Source: Fastidiosipila sp. (GTDB lineage: Bacteria > Bacillota > Clostridia > Saccharofermentanales > DTU023). From it: 64,000 nucleotides of DNA. Below the pieces are notes generated by a model. That model made no database searches. It saw only the letters and a program-made list of their open reading frames with translations, and was not told the DNA's origin. Position 1 is the stretch's first letter, and the number at the start of each line of letters is the position of its first letter. Position numbers and translations under genes: made by a program. The stretch is from positions 1 to 64,000 of the forward strand of contig JAAZGO010000025.1 in the NCBI GenBank assembly GCA_012511175.1, written 5' to 3'. Shown one piece after another: positions 45,392 through 54,153 of the stretch.

Positions 45392-45429
45392 GGGTCTCCC
45401 TCCCTGTGTCTTTATCAGACTATCCTGGT

Positions 45430-45459
45430 ATTTTACAGGTGCTTTCATGGCAAGGTCAA
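45430..45459 (-). promoter_or_regulatory. promoter of the acyl-CoA synthetase gene
   Basis: TTGACC (45459-45454), 18-nt spacer, TAAAAT (45435-45430) on the minus strand, 39 nt before the start codon. Confidence 0.6.
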
Positions 45460-45524
45460 GAAACAAACTGTGAACAAAGGCTGTGAAAGAGTTGAATTCC
45501 CGGAGGATCTTCAAAGAATCTTCA

Positions 45525-45899
45525 TTAATTCCGGACGGTCTTTGCCAGGTAGCGCTCCACCGATTCGATGCATTTGTCGAGGAAAGCTTCCTCGCCAAAG
45601 GTATTGATTTTGAAGAAAATGGCCTGGCTGCCGCCTGAAGTGATCGCCGATAAACGAAGCTGATTGCCCTCCCCGGCCACCATGAGATTGAGACTGACCC
45701 GGTTGCCGCCGATCCAGCTGTAACGCTCATAGACGCGGACCGCGATCCGGACCGGTCCCATGAAGAGGTCACTGCCGTCTTCATAGCTGGCCGAGACGCT
45801 GCCCCGGGTGATATCCAGGTGCAGGTGATTGAGCAGGCTGTCGAAATCGCCTGTCAGATAGCGTTCATATTTAGCCATGAGATCCTTTACCTCCTCCAT
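45525..45899 (-). CDS. DUF6054-like small protein
   Basis: About 124 residues, no signal peptide. The second half has VYERYSWIGGNRVSLNLMV, ITSGGSQAIFFKINTFGEE and FLDKCIESVERYL, a pattern I associate with DUF6054 proteins of anaerobic Bacillota; no function is known. The start is uncertain: ATG 45899 is used, but ATG 45878 (AAAGGA nearby) and GTG 45914 are possible. A TATAAT at 45926-45921 on this strand would start transcription close to 45914. Confidence 0.68.
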   Translation of the reverse strand: MEEVKDLMAKYERYLTGDFDSLLNHLHLDITRGSVSASYEDGSDLFMGPVRIAVRVYERYSWIGGNRVSLNLMVAGEGNQLRLSAITSGGSQAIFFKINTFGEEAFLDKCIESVERYLAKTVRN

Positions 45900-46018
45900 G
45901 CTGCGGTAAACCACCGCCTTATTATAGGGTTTTATCAGGGAAAAGCGAAACGGCTTGCCTTCCCTGCCCCCGGGGTCGTATGATCAGTGCATCAAACAGG
46001 GGATGTGGGAGGGCTGCC

Positions 46019-46612
46019 GTGCTCGAGATTGAACTCAAGGCATCAATTGATGACCAAACATTCGAAAACCTGGATGAGAAGCTGAAAGGCCGCTTTATTT
46101 ACCTTCAGTCCCTGGAGGAAGAAGATCACTATTACAATGCCCCCGATCGCGATTTCAAAAAGACCGATGAAGCCCTCCGGATCCGCGAAATACGGGGTAC
46201 CGAAAAACAAAGCTGCCTGACCTACAAGGGGCCCAAGCTGGATGCCCTGTCCAACACCCGGGCCGAGTACGAGACCCCGGTCGATCAAGCCCAGGCGCTC
46301 CATGAGATCCTGAACGCCCTGGGCTACCGGGTCATCCTGGCTGTCAGAAAAAAGCGCCTTGAATACGGGGGTACCGGGGACCTCGAAGACGTCACCCTTT
46401 GCCTGGATCAGGTGGAGAACCTGGGGGCTTTCATTGAACTGGAATATGTGGCGCCGGACCACCTCTCAGACAAAGAAAGGGAAGGCGTCCGTGACCGCCT
46501 GCTTTCCCTGCTTGATGACCTGGGTATTCCCCGCCGCAGGCTTGTCAGAGAATCCTACCTGGAACTCTTGATCAGGCGGGCCACGTCAAAGAAATCCTCC
46601 CAGGGCTCGTAA
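46019..46612 (+). CDS. CYTH-domain protein (CyaB / thiamine-triphosphatase-like)
   Basis: 197 residues. It starts with the EIELK (ExExK) motif that defines CYTH proteins, which bind triphosphates with metal ions in a beta tunnel. Basic strands LRIREI, SCLTYKGPK, VRKKRLEY and acidic LCLDQVENLGAFIELEY follow in order, as in class IV adenylate cyclases. The natural reaction (cAMP synthesis or triphosphate hydrolysis) is unknown. The GTG at 46019 has GGGAGGG upstream. Its last 58 nt overlap the convergent phosphatase gene. Confidence 0.87.
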   Translation: MLEIELKASIDDQTFENLDEKLKGRFIYLQSLEEEDHYYNAPDRDFKKTDEALRIREIRGTEKQSCLTYKGPKLDALSNTRAEYETPVDQAQALHEILNALGYRVILAVRKKRLEYGGTGDLEDVTLCLDQVENLGAFIELEYVAPDHLSDKEREGVRDRLLSLLDDLGIPRRRLVRESYLELLIRRATSKKSSQGS

Positions 46613-47187
46613 GGCACGCCTTGTTTTTTTAAGATGGCCGCCAGGGTGTCCCGGGCAAAGACCTGTTCGGAAGCCAGGGCCATGCGGACATCGGTGTGGC
46701 CGTCACCGGCACAGATGGCCTCTTTGTAGCTGTACTGCGCCATGATCCGGGTCTTCTCCATCAGGTCGCCCTTATCCTCGTAAGGTGAGATGAGGCGAAT
46801 CCTGCCGTCAACGCAGCGGGTTTCCACACTGTGGACATCAAGCAGCCGGTCCCGGTAGGGGGACAGTTTTTCCTCGATGACGGGTTTCAGGCCGCCCGAG
46901 ATGACCACCACCGGAATCCCTTTTTCCTCCGCCAGATCCAGGAGTTGGTCAAAACCGGGCCGCAGGGGGACGTTTCGCACATAGGCCATGATGTCCGCCA
47001 TACGGTTGCAGGGGATCAGGCTGAAGGCCAGGTGGAGGGTATCAGCCAGACTGCGCCTGCCTTCCAGCATCTCCCGCTCTTTCTCCTCATAAAGGAGGGG
47101 GTCGATGCAGAGCCGCATCGACCCCTCCAGGGTTTCCTCACTGGTGATCGTCCCGTCAAAGTCCAGAAAGAGAATGGTTTCGTACAT
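46555..47187 (-). CDS. MtnX-like HAD phosphatase
   Basis: 210 residues. Motif I is FLDFDGTIT, motif II VVVISGGLKP, and motifs III/IV KEAICAGDGHTDVRMA. The overall pattern, including LRPGF-LLDLAEEKGIPVVVISGG and VFARDTLAAILKKQGVPYEPWEDF, follows MtnX, the phosphatase of the methionine-salvage pathway. It starts 5 nt after the RuBisCO-like gene and closes module A. It probably removes phosphate from the product of that enzyme; the actual substrate is unknown. Confidence 0.85.
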   Translation of the reverse strand: MYETILFLDFDGTITSEETLEGSMRLCIDPLLYEEKEREMLEGRRSLADTLHLAFSLIPCNRMADIMAYVRNVPLRPGFDQLLDLAEEKGIPVVVISGGLKPVIEEKLSPYRDRLLDVHSVETRCVDGRIRLISPYEDKGDLMEKTRIMAQYSYKEAICAGDGHTDVRMALASEQVFARDTLAAILKKQGVPYEPWEDFFDVARLIKSSR

Positions 47188-47192
47188 AAAGC

Positions 47193-48509
47193 CTACTTCA
47201 TCAGATCAAAATTTTTCAAAACGTCAGGATCAAGCATCTCGGCCATCCGCATCAATTCCTTGTGCGTCTTGGCGTACTCGAGCAGGTTGATCCCCTCAAC
47301 CGCCGCGTCAATGGCCTGGCGCATGGATTTGGCGCCTGCACAGCTGCCGTCGGGATGGCCGTGGACGCCGCCGCCCGCCGCCAGGATGATGTCGGTTCCC
47401 AGGGCATCAATCATATTTTTTACCACCAGCTGGGTGGTGCCGCCGGAACAGGCGTACATCATGGGCTTGATGTGCCACCAGGGCTGGGTGAAGAACTTGA
47501 AGCTGCGGTAGAAGGTCTTGTAGGGGATGGGGAATTTGCCCCAGGGGTGGCCATTGATCTGGAAGTCACCGCCTGCCAGCCGCGTCAGCTTGCCGATGAC
47601 CAGGGGTGCCGAGATACCGGTATAGGTGGAACCGGCGTAGGCGCCCACAAAGTCCACATGGGCCAGAATGGGAACCTGGATGTCCGGATCCTCGGCCAGC
47701 ATCTGGAGGGCACCGTGGCTGGCGGTGTAGACATTGAGCATGAGGCTGTTGGCCCCATACTCGATGGCGCGCAGGGCATTGTCCCTGATCTTGTCCGCCC
47801 GGTCGGTAATGTTGACCGAGTAGAGCGTGTGCTCACCTGTTTCCTCAAAGACTTTTTTCTCCATGGCCATGAATTTGGTGACGCGCTCTTTGAGGGGGCA
47901 AAAAGCCTCGTCCGCTGGCAGAAGTTCGTCGTCCTTGATAATATCTACACCGCCTTTAGCCGCCTGGTAAAAGATCTCGGCGCCCTCGTCGGGCGTCCAG
48001 CCCAGATTGGGCTTGATCATGGCATTCAAAAGGGGCCTGTCCGGCACTCCCAGGACATCCCGCAGACCCTGGACCCCGAATTTGGGGCCTGTAAACTGGT
48101 CCACATAGCGCTTGGGGAAAGCCACGTCAATCCACTTCAGCATACCGGCTGCCGAGATGTTGCCGAAGATGGTGGTCAGCATCATGGACAGGCTGGAGCC
48201 GAAGTTGTCCATGGGAAAGGCCACCTGAAGGATGTAAAGGGGCGGCAGGTCCTCCACATAGTCGGCACCCGCGTCGGGCACCTCGTAAATGGCAACCACC
48301 TTGGCCCCGAACCGTTTTTGCTTTTCGAGCGAGTCGGCCCCCACCTTGATCCAGGTGCCGGTCGTCTGCTCGGAGGCAATAGCCAGGGCCAGCCGCTCCA
48401 CATTGCTTGTTTTGACGCGCATCTGGAAGGTCCCGATGATATAGTCTTCACTGAAAGCCACTTCGGGAAAGGCATGCGCCAGGTTTTCAATTTCCAGTTT
48501 TCTTATCAT
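47193..48509 (-). CDS. RuBisCO-like protein (type IV)
   Basis: 438 residues. The large-subunit fold is clear: TTGTW (Glu47 and Trp53 equivalents), GN117, IKPNLG (Lys166), the KDDE metal site (Lys192, Asp194, Glu195), PWGK (Lys325), ACSGG and the triple Gly AAGGGVHGHP. Lys192 could be carbamylated as in RuBisCO. But the loop lysine of KPKLG is Asn168, and the Arg295 and His327 positions (AHVDF and FQING) are changed. It is therefore a RuBisCO-like enolase, isomerase or decarboxylase rather than a carboxylase. ATG 48509 follows AAGGGG. It lies between an aminotransferase and an MtnX-like phosphatase. Confidence 0.92.
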   Translation of the reverse strand: MIRKLEIENLAHAFPEVAFSEDYIIGTFQMRVKTSNVERLALAIASEQTTGTWIKVGADSLEKQKRFGAKVVAIYEVPDAGADYVEDLPPLYILQVAFPMDNFGSSLSMMLTTIFGNISAAGMLKWIDVAFPKRYVDQFTGPKFGVQGLRDVLGVPDRPLLNAMIKPNLGWTPDEGAEIFYQAAKGGVDIIKDDELLPADEAFCPLKERVTKFMAMEKKVFEETGEHTLYSVNITDRADKIRDNALRAIEYGANSLMLNVYTASHGALQMLAEDPDIQVPILAHVDFVGAYAGSTYTGISAPLVIGKLTRLAGGDFQINGHPWGKFPIPYKTFYRSFKFFTQPWWHIKPMMYACSGGTTQLVVKNMIDALGTDIILAAGGGVHGHPDGSCAGAKSMRQAIDAAVEGINLLEYAKTHKELMRMAEMLDPDVLKNFDLMK

Positions 48510-48521
48510 GATGCTCACCCC

Positions 48522-49964
48522 TTAGATTTCAATATTGCTGAAGACTTCATCAAAGGCCTTCAGCGATTCTTCAATGGTTTCGTCATTGTCGGCCATGCTG
48601 GTGTAGATCCGGCTGCCGGCCAGCGTAATGACCCCGTTTGCGGTCAGGGCTGCTCCGAACTCCTCGATGCTGTGCTGGCGTTCAGGAATCTTCTTGAAAA
48701 TATCAGGATCCTGGACCGACAGGTACATGACCCCCGACACCTCAAAGTGAACGATGGAACCCGTGTTCCAGGTGACGAAAGGCAGGCCGTACTTGTCGAT
48801 CAGGGCCTGGATGCCGGCGCAGAGCTTGTCGCCGTTTTCCCCGGCCTTTCTGGCGGCATCCTGCTCAATGATCTCCTTGATGGCAAAATAGCCCGCCGCG
48901 CAGCTCAGAGGATTGGCTGTCAGGGTTCCACCTACGTAGGCCCGCTTCTTCCCGGCCTTGACACCGGCCGCCATGCAGCTCATGACGTCTTCCCTGCCGC
49001 CAACACCGCCCGCCATGGGGAAGCCGCCGGAGACGATCTTGCCAAAGACCGTCAAATCGGGAATGACGCCGAAGTAACCTGCCGCGCCGCCGGGACCGAC
49101 CCGGAAAGCCGAGACCACCTCATCAAAGATGAGCAGGGTCCCGAACTCATCGCAAAGCTCCCTGGCCTTGGCGCAATAGTCATAGGGCATCATGCGGGTG
49201 CCGCTTTCGGGGCCGATGGGTTCCAGGATGACGGCAGCTGTCCCGCCTTCTTTTTCATTGGCGACCAGGGCCTGACGAAGGGATTCGATGTCACCCGGAT
49301 AGCATTCGGTGGTGTGTCCGGTGCACTCCTTGGGTATGCCGTGGGCTTCAAAAGTCTTGGTATAGGGGATGTGGAGGGAGTAGACCAGCTGGTCGGACCA
49401 GCCATGGTAGGCCCCGCCCATCTTGATGATTTTGGGCTTGTCCGTGTAAGTGCGGGCCACCCGGATGGCCGCCATATCGGCCTCGGTGCCGCTGGCAAAG
49501 CACCTGTACTGCTCGACCCAGGGCATGCATTCATTGATGATTCGGGAGAGTTTGAGTTCGTATTCATGAAAGAGGCCCGTGACCGCCCCGTGCTCCCGGA
49601 TTACCTCGATGACCTTGTCGGTGACCGGCTTGTAGTTGCTGCCCAGGAGAGTGGGCCCTCCGGCCTGCAGGTAGTCCACATAGCGGTTGCCGTCCACGTC
49701 ATAAAGGTAGGCGCCTTCCGCCCGGTCGATGGCCAGCGGGAAGGGATAGTTGAAGGCCAGATTATGCTGGACACCGCCGGGGATGTACTGCCTGGCCTCG
49801 GAGATAATCTTTTTGGAACCTTTGCACTGGTTATGAAAATAGTCCATGTAGCGGGCCATGGCCTCGGCTTTGATGGGATGGAGTTTGTCATTGATGAGCC
49901 GGTCCATCCTGGCCGCGATATCCTGGACATCCGGCCATTTGGAAATACTGTATTGTGCTTTCAT
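48522..49964 (-). CDS. class III aminotransferase, GSA-aminomutase-like (module A)
   Basis: 480 residues. PLP site: LLIFDEVVSAF (Asp281) and the Schiff-base lysine Lys309 in DLTVFGKIVSGGFP. The IPGGVQHNLAFNYPFP and YHGWSDQLVYSLHIPYT blocks are shared with the module B paralogue. The closest well-known fold relatives are glutamate-1-semialdehyde aminomutases, but no heme genes are near. It may transaminate or shift an amino group on the pathway substrate. ATG 49964 follows AAGGAGGA; the long upstream frame overlaps the transporter gene and is not used. Confidence 0.9.
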   Translation of the reverse strand: MKAQYSISKWPDVQDIAARMDRLINDKLHPIKAEAMARYMDYFHNQCKGSKKIISEARQYIPGGVQHNLAFNYPFPLAIDRAEGAYLYDVDGNRYVDYLQAGGPTLLGSNYKPVTDKVIEVIREHGAVTGLFHEYELKLSRIINECMPWVEQYRCFASGTEADMAAIRVARTYTDKPKIIKMGGAYHGWSDQLVYSLHIPYTKTFEAHGIPKECTGHTTECYPGDIESLRQALVANEKEGGTAAVILEPIGPESGTRMMPYDYCAKARELCDEFGTLLIFDEVVSAFRVGPGGAAGYFGVIPDLTVFGKIVSGGFPMAGGVGGREDVMSCMAAGVKAGKKRAYVGGTLTANPLSCAAGYFAIKEIIEQDAARKAGENGDKLCAGIQALIDKYGLPFVTWNTGSIVHFEVSGVMYLSVQDPDIFKKIPERQHSIEEFGAALTANGVITLAGSRIYTSMADNDETIEESLKAFDEVFSNIEI

Positions 49965-49992
49965 GTTTTTGTCAGTCCTCCTTCTTTTCGGT

Positions 49993-51243
49993 TTACTTTT
50001 CAAGTTTGGTTTCTTTGGCCAGGAACATGAGGCCGACACACAGGGCACTGATGGCGGTCATGAAGATCATGATGCTGAGATGGTTGGCTCCAAAGAGCGA
50101 GGCCAGCCCGAGAAAGATGACCCCGCCTACATTGCCGGCAAACATGAGCAGGCCCTCGCTGGTCCCTTCCGAGGCGGGATAGGCCGCTTCGGCCGCAAAG
50201 GTCAGGACTACCGGGGCGCTGCCAATGGTAAAAAAGCCGTAGAGCAGGCCGGAGGCCAGCATGCCCGGGAAGCCGTTGAGCAGCATGAAGAGGCCGAAAC
50301 CGATCACGCCCGCCACATTGCAGACGATCATGTAGGGCAGCCGTCTGTGCCTCTTGTCCTTGTCGGAAAAAGCCGAGATGACGACACTCCCGACAATGCC
50401 GGCGACCAGGATGCCGACACCGACGATGCCGGCGCCTGTGGAATCGACTCCGCCGCCGGTCATGGAAGAGATGATGGGTTCAATCATGGTGAAAAAGGTA
50501 TTGAAGACGCCCAGCATGCAGAAGAAGACCACTACGGTAATCAGGAAGTTCTTGCGCTTGAAGGCGATCCGGAAGCCCTCCTTGAAGTCAGCCCGCAGGG
50601 CCTCCTCCTCCGCGCAGGGCGGGGTGGGCGGTTTTTCCCTGGCAAAAACCAGGAAAAAGGCGGCGCAGGCCGCGGCGGCAATGCCGTAGATGAGCAGGAT
50701 GGTCCGGATGGCCATGCCCCCTTCCAGGAGCAGGGGCGTTAGAAGCAGGCCGATCCCCATGCCCAGATAGTTGGCCAGGAGGCCGATACCGTTGGCCGTG
50801 GCCCGCTCATTTTCAGGGAACCATTTGCCGGCCACAAGGCCGGGCGCGTTGAGAATGAAGGGCTGGGCGATGGCGAAACCCACCGTCATGGCCAGGACCA
50901 CCGTGTAGTTATCACCCAGGATGCCCCGGACCAGGCCGCAGACGCCCATGAGGGCGGCGCCGAAACCTACGGCTTTTTTAAAACCCCATTTTTCAAAGGC
51001 CGCCATGGAGGGAATGGACAGGGCGATCATGCCCACCATGAAGATGATGGACAAAAGACTGATGGCATTCTCCCCTCCGACGGCTTCCTTGAAACCGTAA
51101 TACTTCCAGGCTTCGGTGGTGATGGAAAAGAAGGTGGCCCAAAGCAGCTGGATCATGGCCGTGATCAAAAGATACGAGGCCAGAACGACATAGCGGTACC
51201 GGTAAACCTGGTAGGCGCCTCCCTTTGTTTCGAGATCTTCCAT
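49993..51243 (-). CDS. MFS transporter (module A)
   Basis: 416 residues with twelve predicted membrane segments, a charged central loop near residue 200 (AREKPPTPPCAEEEALR), and AGKWFPENERATANG after helix 4-5, typical of organic-anion/sugar-acid importers of the major facilitator group. It lies between the kinase and the aminotransferase and is likely the uptake system for the unknown substrate. ATG 51243 follows AAGGAG. Confidence 0.88.
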   Translation of the reverse strand: MEDLETKGGAYQVYRYRYVVLASYLLITAMIQLLWATFFSITTEAWKYYGFKEAVGGENAISLLSIIFMVGMIALSIPSMAAFEKWGFKKAVGFGAALMGVCGLVRGILGDNYTVVLAMTVGFAIAQPFILNAPGLVAGKWFPENERATANGIGLLANYLGMGIGLLLTPLLLEGGMAIRTILLIYGIAAAACAAFFLVFAREKPPTPPCAEEEALRADFKEGFRIAFKRKNFLITVVVFFCMLGVFNTFFTMIEPIISSMTGGGVDSTGAGIVGVGILVAGIVGSVVISAFSDKDKRHRRLPYMIVCNVAGVIGFGLFMLLNGFPGMLASGLLYGFFTIGSAPVVLTFAAEAAYPASEGTSEGLLMFAGNVGGVIFLGLASLFGANHLSIMIFMTAISALCVGLMFLAKETKLEK

Positions 51244-51263
51244 GGTGATACTCCTTGCTTCGC

Positions 51264-52799
51264 CTAGCCGTTCAGTGCAGCGAATGATTTTTTGTTGTCC
51301 TTGTAAAGGTTCTTGAAGACGGGATAGATCTTGTCATAGACAGCGGTGTGATCGGGGTTGGGAGAATAGTGCCCGCTGACGCTGATGGCCTCCTTGATGT
51401 GCTTGATGTCTTCCAGGAGGCCGAAACTGACCGCGATCAGGGCGGCAGCCCCCATGGCACCGACATGGCGCGGGTTTTCCACGGTCTCCACTTCCCGGCC
51501 CAGGACGTCGGCCAGGATCTGGCAGACGGTTGCAGACATGGCGCTCCCACCGGTAAAGCGGACCACTGGCGAAGTTTTGAAACGTTTTTCCGTGGCCGTC
51601 AGCATCCAGCGCATATGAAGGCAGACGCCCTCGATGACAGCCTTGATCAGGTCGCTGCTGCGGTTGTCCACATCGATATTGAAGAGGACGCCCCGGGCAT
51701 GGGCATCCTCAAAAGGACAGCGGTTGCCGTGCATCCAGGGTGAAAAGACCACCCCGTTACTGCCTGCCGGCGTGTTCCTGATGTAGTCGAACATTTCCTG
51801 GTATTCGGCGATGGGAGTATGGCTCAGGCGTTCTTTGACCCACTCCATGCACTTGCCGGCTGTTTCGCTCTCGGCCACGTAGTTATAAGTTTCCGGGTCG
51901 GCGCCCACGATGCTGCCGATCAGGTTTTCCAGATCCAGATAAAGTCTGTCAACCGTGGTGCAAACCCAGCCCGAGGTGCCGGAGTAAACGTGGACGTCAC
52001 CCACGTCAACACAGCCGGCGCCCACCTGGCAGAGGCTGATGTCGCCGCCGCCCGCGATCACGGGCGTCCCTTCGGTCAAACCGAGCTCTTGCGCCGATTT
52101 CGCCGTCAGTCCGCCCAGATTGTCGGTCGCTTCGCAAAGCTCGGGCAGATGCTTCATGTCCACACCCAGCATTTTGCATAGGCCCTTGCTCCACTCACGT
52201 TTTTTGACGTTGTAAAGAAAGGTCAGGCTGGCGTCGTCCCGGGTCGATTTCAAGTTGCCCGATGCCCGGAAAGTCAGATACTGCTTGGCGTCCACCCACT
52301 TATAAATTTTTGCGAAGAGCTCCGGCTCGTTTTCCTTGACCCAAAGGTATTTCCAGCCCGGATCCTTGGCGCTGCCCGAGACGGCGCCCGTGACCCGCAA
52401 ATAGCGGAGCACCCGGAGCAGGTTCAGGCCTTCCACCTTGATCCCCCGGCACATGCCCTCTTCAAACTGCTTGTTGGCCCGGGTATCCATGCAGCTCATG
52501 GAGGGCCGCAAAGGCTTGCCTGCCTCGTCCAGGAGGACCACTGTCTGCATCTGGGAGCAGAAGGAAATGCCCTTGATTTCCTCAGCCGGTGTCCCCGTAT
52601 CTTTCAGCAATTTTCGGGTGGTATGGCACATGACCGACCACCATTCCCCGGGATCCTGTTCCACCCCTCCGTTTGGCAGGATGTTGAGGGCGTAATGACC
52701 CACCTCCCCCGCCAGATAACGTACACTCTCTTCCTTGGAAATTTCGAACAGACAGGTCTTGAGGCCTGTTGTTCCGACATCATAGGTGATTACCTTCAT
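51264..52799 (-). CDS. FGGY-family carbohydrate kinase (module A)
   Basis: 511 residues. N-terminal phosphate loop YDVGTTGLKTCLF, a CMDTRAN segment, the catalytic Asp in IAGGGDISLCQVGAG, GTSGW and the late RFTGGSAMSATVCQILADVLG of the FGGY signature. It transfers phosphate from ATP to a sugar, polyol or sugar acid. It is the first gene of the module A operon, opposite TetR-A, with GGAAAGGCGG before ATG 52799. It is paralogous to the kinase of module B. Confidence 0.92.
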   Translation of the reverse strand: MKVITYDVGTTGLKTCLFEISKEESVRYLAGEVGHYALNILPNGGVEQDPGEWWSVMCHTTRKLLKDTGTPAEEIKGISFCSQMQTVVLLDEAGKPLRPSMSCMDTRANKQFEEGMCRGIKVEGLNLLRVLRYLRVTGAVSGSAKDPGWKYLWVKENEPELFAKIYKWVDAKQYLTFRASGNLKSTRDDASLTFLYNVKKREWSKGLCKMLGVDMKHLPELCEATDNLGGLTAKSAQELGLTEGTPVIAGGGDISLCQVGAGCVDVGDVHVYSGTSGWVCTTVDRLYLDLENLIGSIVGADPETYNYVAESETAGKCMEWVKERLSHTPIAEYQEMFDYIRNTPAGSNGVVFSPWMHGNRCPFEDAHARGVLFNIDVDNRSSDLIKAVIEGVCLHMRWMLTATEKRFKTSPVVRFTGGSAMSATVCQILADVLGREVETVENPRHVGAMGAAALIAVSFGLLEDIKHIKEAISVSGHYSPNPDHTAVYDKIYPVFKNLYKDNKKSFAALNG

Positions 52800-52885
52800 A
52801 CGTTTCCGCCTTTCCGAATGGCTGACCTCTTTTGATTGATCTGCTGAGAATTGGCTTCTTTCGATGTCTTCAATTTGTGCCTTTT

Positions 52886-52919
52886 ACTATACTCAACTCT
52901 AAATTTAGTGTCAAGTATA
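52886..52919 (-). promoter_or_regulatory. module A promoter overlapped by a palindromic operator
   Basis: TTGACA (52914-52909), 17-nt spacer, TATAGT (52891-52886) drive the kinase operon. A 32-bp near-palindrome at 52888-52919 (arms TATACT/AGTATA, centre CTAAATTTAG) covers both hexamers. It is the likely TetR-A site. Confidence 0.8.
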
Positions 52920-52952
52920 ATTATTTTTCTCTTTTCTGCCGCCCTGATGGTG

Positions 52953-52958
52953 TATAAT
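52953..52958 (+). promoter_or_regulatory. -10 box of TetR-A; transcript predicted leaderless
   Basis: TATAAT ends 7 nt before the A of the TetR-A start codon, so the expected transcription start coincides with the ATG. No ribosome binding site is present. Confidence 0.55.
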
Positions 52959-52964
52959 ACTGGC

Positions 52965-53558
52965 ATGCCTTATTCAAGACGTGAGCTGAACAAGATTGAA
53001 TCCCGCCGCCGTATTCTCAAGGCATCGCGCAAACTTTTCTCCCAGCAGGGTTACGAAGAAACCATGATGGAGGAGATTGCCCGCAGGGCCAAGGTTTCCA
53101 AGGCCACTGTCTACAATTATTTCCCCAGCAAGGAAAGCCTCCTGATCGGCATCGTCGATGAGGTGGTCGACCGGGTGGAGGAATTATTGGAGACCAATCT
53201 TGAGGATTGCAGCGACAGCCTCCAAAAACTCCGCCGGGTTCTTGAGGAGATCGTGGAGGCAAGCCTCCAGTATCCGGTCCTGTCACGCCGGATCGCCTGC
53301 CTGCATGCCGATGAGGAAAGCTCCCTCTTCGGTTCCTGGGATGACATGACCGGCATCTTGAAAAAGCTGATCCTGGCCTCACAGGAAGAAAAGCTGCTCA
53401 AAAAAAGCGAGAATGCCGATGAAATCCTGGACGGCGTGATGGGGGTTTACCTGATCGCACTCTTCCAGTGGCATGGCACTGACCTGAGTAAACCCGGCGC
53501 CCTGAGCAGCCGGCTCAACCAAACCTTTGACGCCCTGATGACCCGCTACCTCATCTAA
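52965..53558 (+). CDS. TetR-family regulator (module A)
   Basis: 197 residues. The N-terminal helix-turn-helix is RRILKASRKLFSQQGYEETMMEEIARRAKVSKATVYNYFPSK; the rest is a ligand-binding helical domain. I start it at ATG 52965 (MPYSRRELNKIE); the longer upstream frame codes for a non-homologous hydrophobic stretch across the operator and is rejected. It is divergent from the kinase-MFS-aminotransferase-RLP-phosphatase operon and is its likely repressor. Confidence 0.9.
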   Translation: MPYSRRELNKIESRRRILKASRKLFSQQGYEETMMEEIARRAKVSKATVYNYFPSKESLLIGIVDEVVDRVEELLETNLEDCSDSLQKLRRVLEEIVEASLQYPVLSRRIACLHADEESSLFGSWDDMTGILKKLILASQEEKLLKKSENADEILDGVMGVYLIALFQWHGTDLSKPGALSSRLNQTFDALMTRYLI

Positions 53559-53561
53559 GCC

Positions 53562-54110
53562 TCACTTGATCAGCTGGGACAGGGTTTTGAATTCCGGTGT
53601 TCCCGATACTTTCAGCAAGTCGAAGACAGCTGTTTCCGTATTGGTGATAACCGCTCCCATGGACCGGATCAGATCCAGCCCGTTCAAATAGTTGAAGCGG
53701 TTCCTTGAAGTCACGGCGTCACTGACCAGAAAGACCTGGTAACTTTCTTTCAAAAGATCCCGGACCGTCTGAAAGACGCAGACATGGGTTTCCATGCCGA
53801 TGATTAAAATTTTCCTTTTTCTCTGGGCGGCCAGGACCTCACGCACCTGGTCGGTACAGGCAGTGAAGCTGTTCTTGGAGAAAATCCAGTCCTCATCCAG
53901 CCATTCCAGAAGCTCCGGAACGGTCCGCCCCAAACCCTTGGGGTACTGCTCAGTGGCGAGGATGGGAAAACCCAGCTCCATGGCGGCCCGAATCAGGATC
54001 AGGCTGTTTTTAACCACCTGGTCCCGGTCTTCCATGACCCGGGCCAGCCGGTCCTGGATGTCGATGACCAATAAAAGGCTTTCTTCTCTTGTCAAGGTAT
54101 ACTGATCCAT
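53562..54110 (-). CDS. isochorismatase-family cysteine hydrolase
   Basis: 182 residues. Catalytic set visible: Asp in LLVIDIQDRL, Lys in ATEQYPKGLG, Cys in GMETHVCVFQT. Members cleave amides or vinyl ethers (nicotinamidase, ureidoacrylate and similar substrates). ATG 54110 follows CAGGAGGG. It converges with TetR-A with only a 3-nt gap. Whether it belongs to the catabolic locus is unclear. Confidence 0.87.
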   Translation of the reverse strand: MDQYTLTREESLLLVIDIQDRLARVMEDRDQVVKNSLILIRAAMELGFPILATEQYPKGLGRTVPELLEWLDEDWIFSKNSFTACTDQVREVLAAQRKRKILIIGMETHVCVFQTVRDLLKESYQVFLVSDAVTSRNRFNYLNGLDLIRSMGAVITNTETAVFDLLKVSGTPEFKTLSQLIK

Positions 54111-54153
54111 AAGACCCTCCTGTTTAAACGAGTCTACCAAAAAGGAGTCAAGC

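Noticed and set aside
47262-50030. A 922-codon open frame on the plus strand
   Set aside because: It lies fully antisense to the RuBisCO-like and aminotransferase genes, has no family motifs or ribosome binding site, and arises from codon bias in GC-rich genes.
52851-52964. Longer N-terminus for TetR-A
   Set aside because: It would translate across the operator and promoter into a hydrophobic stretch not found in TetR proteins; ATG 52965 gives a normal start.
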